Assembly (NCBI GenBank): GCA_963780715.1
Contig: CAWADK010000022.1
Coordinates: 1-64,000, forward strand
Length of the DNA: 64,000 nucleotides
Direction of reading: 5' to 3'
From: JALORV01 sp963780715
Lineage (GTDB): Bacteria > Pseudomonadota > Gammaproteobacteria > Burkholderiales > Burkholderiaceae_F
Within the stretch, counting starts at the first letter, position 1. Every line of letters begins with the position of its first letter. The position numbers were made by a program, and so were the translations under genes. Positions 30,918 to 39,440 of this stretch are shown in pieces. The notes under the pieces are model-generated. The model saw only the letters and a list, made by a program, of their open reading frames with translations. It was not told the origin of the DNA and did not search any database.

Positions 30918-32637
30918 GGCGCGACTCGTCGATGGCATAGCACGCCAGCACGCAGCCGGCGGCATCGAACAGAGCCTCCGCGTCTTCCGCGCGGACGATG
31001 CCGGTGTCGATGAAGTGATCGGGGAAGCGCGAAGTGCCGTAGAAGTAGCTGCGCGGCAGGCCGGCGAGGTCGAGGTAGTGGATCTCGTAGGCGTAGCGCG
31101 CCAGTTCGCTGACCAGTCCGAGTTGTTCGTCCAGGTGATGGGTCACGTTGGTTCGCACGTAGGCCTGCATCTCCTCGTTCGGGATCAGGCGCGATGACAT
31201 CAGGTTGGCCAGGTAGTCGCCGACGCGCGCCAGCGTCTTGCGGGCAAGCGCCTTGGGCAGTTCGTCGCGGTTGGGTGCGATCGACTGCAGTTCCTCGTCC
31301 ACCACGGCGCGCAGATGCTCGGGAAACGCGGCGACCACGCGTGCGAACGTCGCACCGAGCTCGGCGCGAGCGGCAAAGTACTCCGGCCGCTTTTCCTCGG
31401 GCAGCCGCAGTATCTTTGCCGTGTGCGCAACATGTCCCCACTCATGCATGACGCGCGCGCCGAGCAGCAGTCGGTGATAGGGCGGTGCGACCACCGCACT
31501 CGCATCGAACGCCGGCTGCTGTATCTCGTAGACCACGGAACGCCGCGCCGCGTCAATGTAGGTGCCGCCGCCCGTCTCGAGCACGGAACAGTGGGTCGGC
31601 AGGGCATCCACGTCGTGCACCCGCCCGAGGAACTGGCGCGAGCGCTCATCGATCGTGCGCAGGTCGGCGTGGATGCTGGCCACCGCTTCGTCGTTGGCGT
31701 CGGCCAGCACGCGCCGCACACGGATCGGGTCGTCGTGCTGCGGCGTCCACAGCGTGCCGCCATGCGGTCCGTGCACGATGACATGCGCCCGCGACTGAAG
31801 CAGCCAGTCGCACAGTGCGTCGAGCGCGCCCGAACGGGAAGAGATGACGGCCGGCGCCGCCAGGGCCGCGCGCACGGCCTCTTCGGCGGCGGCGCCCAGC
31901 GCCGTCAATTGCGGCTGCAGGCGCTTCGGCACATAAAGATCCGCCCCTTCGATGTGCAAATGCGGTTCGGTCAGTTCCTGTTGTGGCACCCGCAGTGGGT
32001 CGTGCAGCAGTTCGTCGATCCAGCCAAAGGCCTCGGCCAGCGCAACGAAAGCCGCCGCATCCGGACGCCGGGCGCGGCTGGCTGCGGCTGCAAACGCCTG
32101 CCGGCTGGTCGCGTCGCGCTCAAACCAGTAGCTGAGGTTGTAGGCGATCGTCGCCGGCACCGAGCGCAGCAGCGACAGCCGCTCCATGTGTACGAGCAGC
32201 GCGGCGACATATTCCGGATGCGTGTCCAGGTCCGCCGTGTAGAGCATCGACGACGTGCCACGGAACGGTTCGAGGTAAGGCAGGATGCCGCGTGTTTCGG
32301 CGACGATCAGCAGGTTGGTCTGTCGCGGCGGGAACCACGCGCCGGGCGCTGCGACGTGCAAGGCTCGGCACCGTTGCCAGTAAAGCCTGAAGCCATAGCT
32401 GAGGCAGGCCAATTGATCGGCGGACAGCCGCTTCTCGTGCACCAGAAGCGCTCCGAACGCGTGTTCGACGCCGTGCTCGCCCAGCACCTCGGCGGGAACG
32501 ACGAAGGCGTTCGCCTGAGCGAGGCAGAAGCGCTGCAACGCGGGCGACACTTCGGCCGCGGGTGTAGAGAGGGCGGATCCCATGGCGTTGAACACTAGCA
32601 TCGGCAGTACCTGTGCAAGCCTGCGGAAAGTCCCCAA
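30889..32637 (-). CDS. Unassigned protein with HEWGH zinc-metalloprotease-like motif
   Basis: 582 residues; I do not recognise the family. There is no signal peptide; MGTFRRLAQVLPMLVFN is only mildly hydrophobic. Most of the chain is helical and Ala/Leu/Arg rich. In the second half, GARVMHEWGHVAHTAKI provides H-E-x-x-H followed by a further His three residues on, and a downstream acidic helix (YFAARAELGATFARVVAAFPE) may supply the third ligand as in gluzincins. Upstream is VLETGGGTYIDAARRSVVYE, a predicted strand-turn. Possibly a cytosolic metallopeptidase; activity is inferred from the motif only. Convergent with, and overlapping, the MFS gene. Confidence 0.6.
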   Translation of the reverse strand: MGTFRRLAQVLPMLVFNAMGSALSTPAAEVSPALQRFCLAQANAFVVPAEVLGEHGVEHAFGALLVHEKRLSADQLACLSYGFRLYWQRCRALHVAAPGAWFPPRQTNLLIVAETRGILPYLEPFRGTSSMLYTADLDTHPEYVAALLVHMERLSLLRSVPATIAYNLSYWFERDATSRQAFAAAASRARRPDAAAFVALAEAFGWIDELLHDPLRVPQQELTEPHLHIEGADLYVPKRLQPQLTALGAAAEEAVRAALAAPAVISSRSGALDALCDWLLQSRAHVIVHGPHGGTLWTPQHDDPIRVRRVLADANDEAVASIHADLRTIDERSRQFLGRVHDVDALPTHCSVLETGGGTYIDAARRSVVYEIQQPAFDASAVVAPPYHRLLLGARVMHEWGHVAHTAKILRLPEEKRPEYFAARAELGATFARVVAAFPEHLRAVVDEELQSIAPNRDELPKALARKTLARVGDYLANLMSSRLIPNEEMQAYVRTNVTHHLDEQLGLVSELARYAYEIHYLDLAGLPRSYFYGTSRFPDHFIDTGIVRAEDAEALFDAAGCVLACYAIDESRLTLPERAAH

Positions 32638-32896
32638 ACGGCCCGCTTACCCGCTTTCGGGGCGCGACTTCCAGGGCAATGCAGTGCGACAACGCCCCGA
32701 AAACCCTCATCCAAAAGTATGAGTCGGCGCTTCTTCCGTTTGGCTGAAAAACGCGGCTTTTGAGAGGGGAAACCCCCCCTCGAGCAGGGCCCTCACGCGG
32801 CGCGGTACCTGCGACTCATCCGTCTCACCGATTTTTTCCCGGCGGCCACGGCGGCACAGTGCGCTACCCGTCAGCAGTGGCACTGGGAGGAAGACG

Positions 32897-35520
32897 ATGA
32901 ACATGGACGTGACTTCAGGGATCAAGGCGAGATTTGCCAACGCCTTGTGCGGTTCCCTTGTCGTAATGGCAGCAATCTCGCTAACAGCGTGCGGTGGCGG
33001 AGGCGATGCCTCTACATCCGCCGCAAGCGGCGCGCCTGGCGCGTCGGGGGCGCCGACCACGGCGATCTCCGCGACGCCGACCGCCATGTCGCCGGCGACA
33101 GGAATGGCACCCCTCGAAGTCACTTTCATGGCGATGGAGCCCAAGGGCAACATCGCAGCTACGAATGGGACATGAAGGACAACAGCCCGGTCAAGATGGG
33201 CCAGTCCGTACAACATACATTCGTCGAGCCCGGTAGCTACACGGTCACGCTGACGGTGAAAGACGCGGCCGGTAACTTCAATCGCGGTTCTGTCATGGTG
33301 AGTGTCGCCGAAGGCGGCACCTGCAACGTCGTCCCGGCGCAGTTCACCAGCATCGTCTGGCCGGCGATGAGCTCCGGCGCAAGCTCCTGCCTGACCTGCC
33401 ACGCCACGGGCCTGCCCGCCGGCGGCACGAACCTGGTGTTCGTGCGCGGTGGAACCGAGCTGCAGAACTACAACGTGCTGCGCAACTACGCACGCGCCTC
33501 GAGCGACACGCTGCTGTCGAAGGTCATCGGTGGCATGAACCACACCGGTGGCAAGCCCTTCGTCGACGCGAACTCCACGCCGTACAAGGCCCTGACCGAA
33601 CTCGTGCCGGAAATGAAGCAGGCCTGCACGACGGCGAGTGCGCCGGTGGCGGCTCAGTTCTGGAACGGCGTCAGCTTCGCCGACGACCAGACGGTGCTGG
33701 CCAAGGCGGCAACCCTGTTCGCAGGCCGCAACCCGACCGCAGCCGAGTCCAAGGCCGTGGCCGACGGCGGCGCGCCGATGCTGCGCACGACGATCCGCGG
33801 CTTGATGACCGGCCCGGCCTTCGATGCCTTCCTGAACGAAGCCGGTGACACCTGGTTCCTGACGCGCGGTGTCGTCGTGTTCGGCAACAACATGGGTCTG
33901 AATGCGACCGACCTTCCGAGCGCGGCCGCCGTCATCAACAACACGGCGCTGCCTGCTGGTGTGCGCAACCGCTTCCAGCAAGCGATGATGAACGAGCCGG
34001 TCTCGCTGATGAAGTACATCGTCAATACCGACAAGCCCTGGACCGACATGGTTGCCGGCAAGTACACGGTCGTCAACGGTCTGCAGGCGCAGTACCTCGG
34101 GGCCAAGGTCACGGGCACGTTCACCGACCCGACCAACGCTCCGGCGAGCGACACCGAGTTCCTGCCGGCCGTGCTGCCGAACGGGCGCCTGCCGGGAGAC
34201 CGTGAGCACGCCGGTGTGGTCTCGACGCATGCCTGGCTGCAGCGCTTCCCGACGACGCCGACGAACCGTAACCGTCATCGCGTCTACATCCTGTCCAAGC
34301 AGTTCCTGGCCACCGATGTCGCGGCCCTGGCCATGCGTCCGATCGACGACAGCGCCAATTTCAAGATCCCGACGATGGAGAACGCCAACTGCTCCGTCTG
34401 CCATACGGTCATCGATCCGATCGCCGCGGGCTGGCAGAACTGGCAGGAGAACAACCGCTACCTGCCGTTCCGCACCACTGCGGGTAAGGACCATGCACTG
34501 CCGGCCACCTATCGGAACAACAACTATCCGAAGGACAAGGACGGCAAGGCCTACTACGTCGATGGCGACAACTGGTTCCGCGACCAGCACGCACCGGGCT
34601 ACGGCAACACGCCGATGCCGGGTGGCGTAACCGGCAACAACACCGCGCTGCAGTGGCTGGGCTCGCAGGTGGCGGCTGACGCACGCTTCGCCAAGGGCGC
34701 GGTGCACTTCTGGTACCAGGCTGTCTTCAACCGCGAACCGCTGAAGGCGCCGACCGACCAGGCCGCTCCGGGCTATGCCAACCATCTGGCCGCCTACAAC
34801 GCGCAGGTCGAGGAGTTCAAGGCGATCGCCGCGCGCTTCGCGACCAACCGCGGCAACGGTGCGTTCAATGTCAAGGACCTGCTGGTGGATCTCGTCACCA
34901 GCCAGTGGTTCAGGGCACAGAAGGCGACGGGCATCAACACCGCTCGCGCGCTTGAACTGGCCGACGTCGGCAGCCAGGCGATGCTGAACCCGGCCGCGCT
35001 GAACCGCAAGCTGTTGAGCGTGACGGGCGTGGCATGGAACCAGTTCAACAACCCGTACGCGGGCCAGGCGCTGAACTACGGCAACTTCGACGGTGGCCTG
35101 AACCGCATGGTGCGCGCCAACGAGTACACGATGGTGCAGACGATGATCGCCGACCGCATGATGTCCGAGCTGTCGTGCAACATCGTGATGACCGACTTCA
35201 ACAAGCCGGTGGCCAACCGCCTGCTGTTCGGCGGAGTCACGCTCGCCAATACGCCGGCCACGGCGGACGGCGACGCCGCGATCCAGCAGACGGCCAAGAA
35301 CCTGCACAAGGCGCTGTGGAAGGAAGACGTCCCGGTGACCGATGCTGAGGTGCAGCGCACGGTGGGTCTGTTCAAGGCGGTCTGGGCCGATCGCGCCACG
35401 GCGCCGGCGCGTCCGACGAACTGCTCGTACAACAACACCAACGACACGAACTACACGGGCCGCTCGTGGGCTGCCGTCATCGCCTACATGATCGGCGACT
35501 CGAAGTTCCTGTTCGAATAA
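32897..35520 (+). CDS. PKD-domain lipoprotein with two CxxCH haem motifs, frameshifted
   Basis: Starts at ATG 32897 behind GGGAGGAAG; the lipoprotein signal ends in SLTAC. A Ser/Ala/Gly linker leads into a PKD domain (TFMAMEPKGNI... then YEWDMKDNSPV, HTFVEPGSYTVTLTV), interrupted at about 33155-33160 by one missing base; GNIASYEWD would be restored. After the PKD domain come CLTCHATG and, about 330 residues later, NANCSVCHTVIDPIAAGW, both c-type-haem motifs. The second resembles the DUF1588/DUF1592-type modules of large cytochrome-like proteins. Total about 874 residues, periplasm- or surface-facing. Followed 33 bp later by the DUF1501 gene. Confidence 0.8.
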
Positions 35521-35553
35521 CCGCGCATCGCCAAGAAGAGAAGGAGCATTCAA

Positions 35554-36816
35554 ATGATCGACCGTAGAGACTTCTTGAAGATCGCCAGCGCGGTGATACC
35601 GAGCTGGGGCCTGATCCCGATCGCCAGCGCCCAGTCGTCGCTGTACGCCGGCAAGGTCCTCATCAACGTGCACGCGAGCGGCGGCTGCGACGCCAGCTCG
35701 TGGGCGGACCCGCGCGAGACCGACCCGACGATGAACAACTACGCGGCGGCGGGCACGCCGGCGGTAGTGGCCGGCAACATCCGCGCGGCGCCGATGGGCA
35801 ACAACGCCGTCTTCTTCCAGCGCTACTTCCAGAACATGCTGGTGTTGAACGGCGTCAACAGCGAGACCAACAGCCACGACGACGGCACGCGGGCCCACGC
35901 CACTGGCATGCTGGCGATGAACTACCCGAACCTGTCGGAGCTGTTTGCCTCGGTGCACGGCAAGAACCTGCCGATGTCGTGGCTGAACGCCGGCGGCATG
36001 AGCACCAGCGTCGGACTGGCGCCGGCGGCGCCGATGCCGGACGGCAATTCGTTCCGCACGCTGCTGTCGCCGAACTCGGCGACCGCAACGAACGACTTCA
36101 TGAAGGCGGGCGATATCCAGAAGGTGCTGGCGGCCCGCACCGAGCGCGTCAAGGCGCAGGCGGCGAGCAACCTCGTGCCGCGCGCGCAGCTGGTCAACGC
36201 GCAGTTCGACGCGGCGTCGAATTCGCGGGCACTGCTGGCGCGGGTATCGGACTTCCTGCCGGCCACGTTCGACAACGCGGCGCACGTCGGTCTGGTCGCC
36301 GCCCAGGCCGGGATCACCGCGACGCTGCAGTTCGCCAGCGGTGGCTTTGACGGTCATGGTCAGCTGGCCAACAGCTACAACGGTGCCAACGGCGCGCTGA
36401 CGCGCCTGACCGACCTGGTGGACTACATCATCACCAAGGCCGGGACGATGGGCATCGCCAACCGCATCTTCATCCGGATCTACTCGGAGTTCGGCCGCAC
36501 GCCTCTCAACAACGGCAACGGCAAGGACCACCACTCCGTCGGTACGCAGATCCTGATGGAGGCGACGCCGCCGGCCTGGGGCAATCGCGTGCTCGGGGCC
36601 AGCGGCCCGCGGCACCAGCAGGTGAAGATCGATCCCGCCACCGGGGCGGTCGATGCGGTCAACGGCAAGGTCATGGCGCCGCGCCACGTGCATGCGGCAA
36701 TGCGCAAGTACCTCGGTATCCAGACCTCGGACCCGAAGTTCCAGCTCAACGTGCCAGCGACCGAGAACTTCGACATCTTCAACCCGGCCGCGAAGACGGG
36801 TTACCCGAACCTGTAA
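35554..36816 (+). CDS. Tat-exported DUF1501 protein
   Basis: 420 residues. MIDRRDFLKIASAVIPSW has the twin-arginine motif (R-R-D-F-L-K) and a weakly hydrophobic stretch ending in IASAQ. The DUF1501 fold, a sulfatase/alkaline-phosphatase relative, is supported by LINVHASGGCDASSWADPR near the N-terminus, LNGVNSETNSHDDGTRAHATGM, and IRIYSEFGRTPLNNGNGKDHHSVG towards the C-terminus (Ser-Glu-Phe-Gly-Arg-Thr is highly conserved in the family). Export in folded form is consistent with a metal cofactor. It shares an operon with the haem lipoprotein upstream. Substrate unknown. Confidence 0.9.
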   Translation: MIDRRDFLKIASAVIPSWGLIPIASAQSSLYAGKVLINVHASGGCDASSWADPRETDPTMNNYAAAGTPAVVAGNIRAAPMGNNAVFFQRYFQNMLVLNGVNSETNSHDDGTRAHATGMLAMNYPNLSELFASVHGKNLPMSWLNAGGMSTSVGLAPAAPMPDGNSFRTLLSPNSATATNDFMKAGDIQKVLAARTERVKAQAASNLVPRAQLVNAQFDAASNSRALLARVSDFLPATFDNAAHVGLVAAQAGITATLQFASGGFDGHGQLANSYNGANGALTRLTDLVDYIITKAGTMGIANRIFIRIYSEFGRTPLNNGNGKDHHSVGTQILMEATPPAWGNRVLGASGPRHQQVKIDPATGAVDAVNGKVMAPRHVHAAMRKYLGIQTSDPKFQLNVPATENFDIFNPAAKTGYPNL

Positions 36817-36824
36817 TCGCTTTC

Positions 36825-36847
36825 CCGGCGCGCGCGGTGCGCGCCGG
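36825..36847 (+). terminator. Terminator hairpin after the DUF1501 gene
   Basis: A perfect 9-bp GC stem (36825-36833 with 36839-36847) and 5-nt loop start 9 bp after the stop codon, followed by TCTCCT. The U-tract is weak, but position and strength fit the end of the two-gene operon. Confidence 0.5.
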
Positions 36848-36957
36848 TCTCCTGCGGGCGCCTGGTCTACCATGCGCCCGCTTTCATTTGCAGCGCCTGA
36901 TCGACCACCCATGGACAAACTCGCACTGTTCCCGCCTGCCGATGGTCGCGCTTGCGC

Positions 36958-37608
36958 ATGCTCGCGCCAGTGCCGATGCTCTTGGCGATGACGCTCGCGT
37001 CGCCGGCCGCCACGGCTGCAGACCTGCGAGGCTTTGCGAGCCTCGGGCTCAATGGACTGATCCTGTTCCAGCCGTGTGACGGCAGGAAGCTATCGCCGCG
37101 CACGCTCAAGGTCGAAGACGCCACGCCCGACGCGTCTCTGACGGCCGGCATCGACGACGTGCGCAAGATCATGCTGGAGTCGGGACGACCACTCTATGTG
37201 GAGTTTCGCGGCGACGTCGCCGGCCTGGTCGCAACCGCGCGGCAGTTTCAACGTGCGCTGGGCACCGTTGCCAACTGCGACGGTGCGCCCGCGGACATCG
37301 CGGCGGGAACCCGCCTCGCGGCCGCCGGCGAAGATCCGTCATGGCGCTTCGTGCTGACCCCAGGCGGGGGTCAACTCGAACGGCCGGGGCAGAAGCCGGT
37401 GCGATTCCCGGCGGCGGCCTTCGCTGCGCTGGCCAAACCTTCCTCCTCGCGGGTGGTCGATGCGTGGTCGCCGCAGGACGGCGGCTCGATCCGGCTCGAG
37501 CTGACCGAAGAGTTGTGCAGCGACGGTCGCTCCGAGTCGGCCTTCGGCGCCCGGGCGACGCTGCGCTATGGCAGCACGACCTACGAAGGTTGCGCCGCCC
37601 GCTTCTAG
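36958..37608 (+). CDS. Secreted protein with COG3650-like C-terminal domain
   Basis: About 216 residues from ATG 36958; a TTG two codons earlier is equally in frame. The signal peptide ends near SPAATAA. The C-terminal stretch RLELTEELCSDGRSESAFGARATLRYGSTTYEGCAARF resembles the COG3650 pattern (C-x-D-G-M-S-D-x-x-Y-x-x-x-x-x-V-x-x-x-G-x-x-L-x-G-C-A), with two cysteines likely to form a disulfide. Proteins of this kind associate with META/HslJ envelope proteins; one such protein is encoded nearby at 39441-40841. Probably a periplasmic or outer-membrane-bound protein. Function unknown. Confidence 0.65.
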   Translation: MLAPVPMLLAMTLASPAATAADLRGFASLGLNGLILFQPCDGRKLSPRTLKVEDATPDASLTAGIDDVRKIMLESGRPLYVEFRGDVAGLVATARQFQRALGTVANCDGAPADIAAGTRLAAAGEDPSWRFVLTPGGGQLERPGQKPVRFPAAAFAALAKPSSSRVVDAWSPQDGGSIRLELTEELCSDGRSESAFGARATLRYGSTTYEGCAARF

Positions 37609-37779
37609 AAAAGTCGCGAGCGGCCAGCTTCAGCGCGGCGCGGGCCGCGTGGCTTGACGTTTGCCCATCCTTGCAGGGGCGGCCGCCGCGTGCCATCGTC
37701 GGGCTGCAGCCGCCGTGCTGTCCTGGCGCGCCGCCCAAGAGCGCGCAGGCCTGGCCACCCGTGCCCTAGGAGACCCCTG

Positions 37780-38721
37780 ATGAAGCGCCTGCTTGCCCTG
37801 CTGCTGTTGCCGCTCGCGTGGGCTGTGTCGGCCCAGCCGTGTCCGGACAAGAACATCATGTACTGGCAGGCGTTTCCTCCTGGCGGCGAGACCGACATCT
37901 CGGGACGCCATCAGCAGGTAGTGCTCAAGAAGAAGTGCCCGGCGATCGACATGATCATCCAGTACAAGCCGGGTGCCGGCGGCGGCCTGATGTGGGCGCA
38001 GATCAACCAGCTGCCGGGCGATGGCCAGAATATCGTCGGCATCAACCTGCCGCACATGGTGTTCCAGCCGCTTGAAGGCCAGGTGCAGTACAAGACGGAC
38101 GACATCGTGCCGGTCTACTGGTACCACTACACGCCGGACGCACTGGTGGTGCTCGAATCGAGCCCGATCAAGACGTTCCAGGACTTCGTCAAGGTGGCCA
38201 AGGCCGATCCGGGCAAGCTGAGCCTCGGCGGCTCCGGTCTCAACTCGGCCAACCACGCGGCGAACGAACGGTTGAATGCCGCGTTCGGCGTGAAGACGAC
38301 CTACATTCCGTTCAAGGGCACCGGCGACATGACGACCTCGATCCTCGGCGGCCATGTCGACGGCGCCATGACCTACACGGCCTTTGCGGTCAACAACAAG
38401 GGCAAGGTGCGCGCGCTGGCGGTCGCGATGGACAAGCGCCACCCGCTGCTGCCCGACACGCCGACCTTCAAGGAACTCGGCGTGGACTGGGTGGACGGTG
38501 CCTACCGCGGCATCGCGATGCCGAAGTCGACCACGCCGGAACAGCGCAAGCGGATGTCCGACCTGTGGGCGGTGCTCAACAATGATCCTGAGATGAAGGA
38601 ACTCGCCGCGAAGAGCGGATTCGAGCTGATCAACGTCGGCGTCGAAGGCATGGACAAGTTCATGGCCGAGAAGATCCGCGTGTACACCGGCGCCGCCAAG
38701 CAGATGGGGATCGGCAAGTAG
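37780..38721 (+). CDS. Bug/TctC-family periplasmic solute-binding protein
   Basis: 313 residues from ATG 37780, with AGGAGA 7 nt upstream. Signal peptide MKRLLALLLLPLAWAVSAQ. The mature protein has IIQYKPGAGGGLMWAQI, the Gly-rich ligand loop of tripartite tricarboxylate transporter receptors, and LGGSGLNSANHAANERLN, FKGTGDMTTSILGGHVDGA and DTPTFKELG, all family landmarks. Bug receptors bind carboxylates or aromatic acids; these orphan copies are hugely expanded in Burkholderiales, and no TctA/TctB membrane partner is adjacent here. Ligand unknown. Confidence 0.92.
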   Translation: MKRLLALLLLPLAWAVSAQPCPDKNIMYWQAFPPGGETDISGRHQQVVLKKKCPAIDMIIQYKPGAGGGLMWAQINQLPGDGQNIVGINLPHMVFQPLEGQVQYKTDDIVPVYWYHYTPDALVVLESSPIKTFQDFVKVAKADPGKLSLGGSGLNSANHAANERLNAAFGVKTTYIPFKGTGDMTTSILGGHVDGAMTYTAFAVNNKGKVRALAVAMDKRHPLLPDTPTFKELGVDWVDGAYRGIAMPKSTTPEQRKRMSDLWAVLNNDPEMKELAAKSGFELINVGVEGMDKFMAEKIRVYTGAAKQMGIGK

Positions 38722-38815
38722 GGTGGGGGCCGGGGTTGCCGCAGCACAACGGGCGCCTCGGCCCACGCAAACCGGCTGGAGCTCAGGCCGAAACTCCGCC
38801 CGAATCTCGGTCAAA

Positions 38816-38853
38816 GGCTCGGGCCGAAGGCTCGGGCCGAAGCCCGGGCCGAG
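38816..38853. repeat. Short GC-rich tandem repeat
   Basis: Two exact 13-bp copies (38816-38828, 38829-38841; unit GGCTCGGGCCGAA) and a degenerate third copy to 38853, in the intergenic space upstream of the universal stress gene. It may be a slippage product. Confidence 0.7.
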
Positions 38854-38932
38854 CGCCGCGTCTTTACATCACCGGCAGGGCGGACTAAGGTCAGCGCGCC
38901 GAAGTGAAGCCGCGCAGGCGGCGGAGGAAACC

Positions 38933-39370
38933 ATGTATCAGCGCATCCTGTTGGCCTACGACGGCTCGGAATCCGGGCAGAAGGCCTTGCTGGACTGCCA
39001 CGACATCGCCCTGTGGAGCCAGGCCGAGCTGCACCTCGTTGCGGTGATGCCCAACCCCGCGGCATTCATCGCCGTTGACGGCGGTGTCTACGACGCCGGC
39101 CGTGACGAGATCGAGCGCAAGAAGTACAACGCCATCCTCGAGGATGGGCTCGAACGGCTGAAGCAATCCGGCCACTCCGCGCTCGGCGAAGTCCTGGTTG
39201 GCGACTCGGTCTACGAGATCACCGAATGCGCGCGCAAGATCAACGCCGACCTTATCGTCGTCGGCCACAAGCATCTCGAAGGTTGGGCCGCGCGCTGGTG
39301 GAGAGGCTCCACTTCTGCCTCGCTGATCGAGCATGCGCACTGCAACGTGCTCGTCGTGATCACCCACTGA
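38933..39370 (+). CDS. Universal stress protein (UspA family)
   Basis: 145 residues from ATG 38933, with GGAGG 6 nt upstream. MYQRILLAYDGSESGQKAL is the typical first strand and loop, and the C-terminal LIVVGHKHLEGWAARWWRGSTSASLIEHAHCNVLVV contains the G-x-x-G-x-x-x-x-x-x-G-S-x-S ATP-binding signature in a recognisable but altered form (G-W-A-A-R-W-W-R-G-S-T-S). The usual GxxG spacing is loosened, so ATP binding is uncertain. It ends before the hairpin at 39379-39404. Confidence 0.9.
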   Translation: MYQRILLAYDGSESGQKALLDCHDIALWSQAELHLVAVMPNPAAFIAVDGGVYDAGRDEIERKKYNAILEDGLERLKQSGHSALGEVLVGDSVYEITECARKINADLIVVGHKHLEGWAARWWRGSTSASLIEHAHCNVLVVITH

Positions 39371-39378
39371 ACCTAAGC

Positions 39379-39404
39379 GAGCACCGCCTGGCTGCGCGGT
39401 GCTC
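39379..39404. terminator. Hairpin between convergent usp and META-protein genes
   Basis: Perfect 9-bp arms (GAGCACCGC, 39379-39387, with 39396-39404) and an 8-nt loop, 8 bp beyond the usp stop and 37 bp from the end of the opposing gene. It can serve both strands. No T run. Confidence 0.5.
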
Positions 39405-39440
39405 TGAGCGGACGGGGCACCGGGCCAGCGGCTGAGCGCC

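Noticed and set aside
32760..32830. Hairpin with G/C runs and a short ATGAGTCG inverted repeat before the haem lipoprotein
   Set aside because: The arms are only 6-8 bp in very GC-rich DNA and not placed at a ribosome binding site; not distinguishable from chance.
32707..36918. A 1400-residue minus-strand reading opposite the haem lipoprotein and DUF1501 genes
   Set aside because: Its sequence is Arg/Val/His-rich with no domain, while the plus strand carries clear PKD, CxxCH, Tat and DUF1501 motifs.
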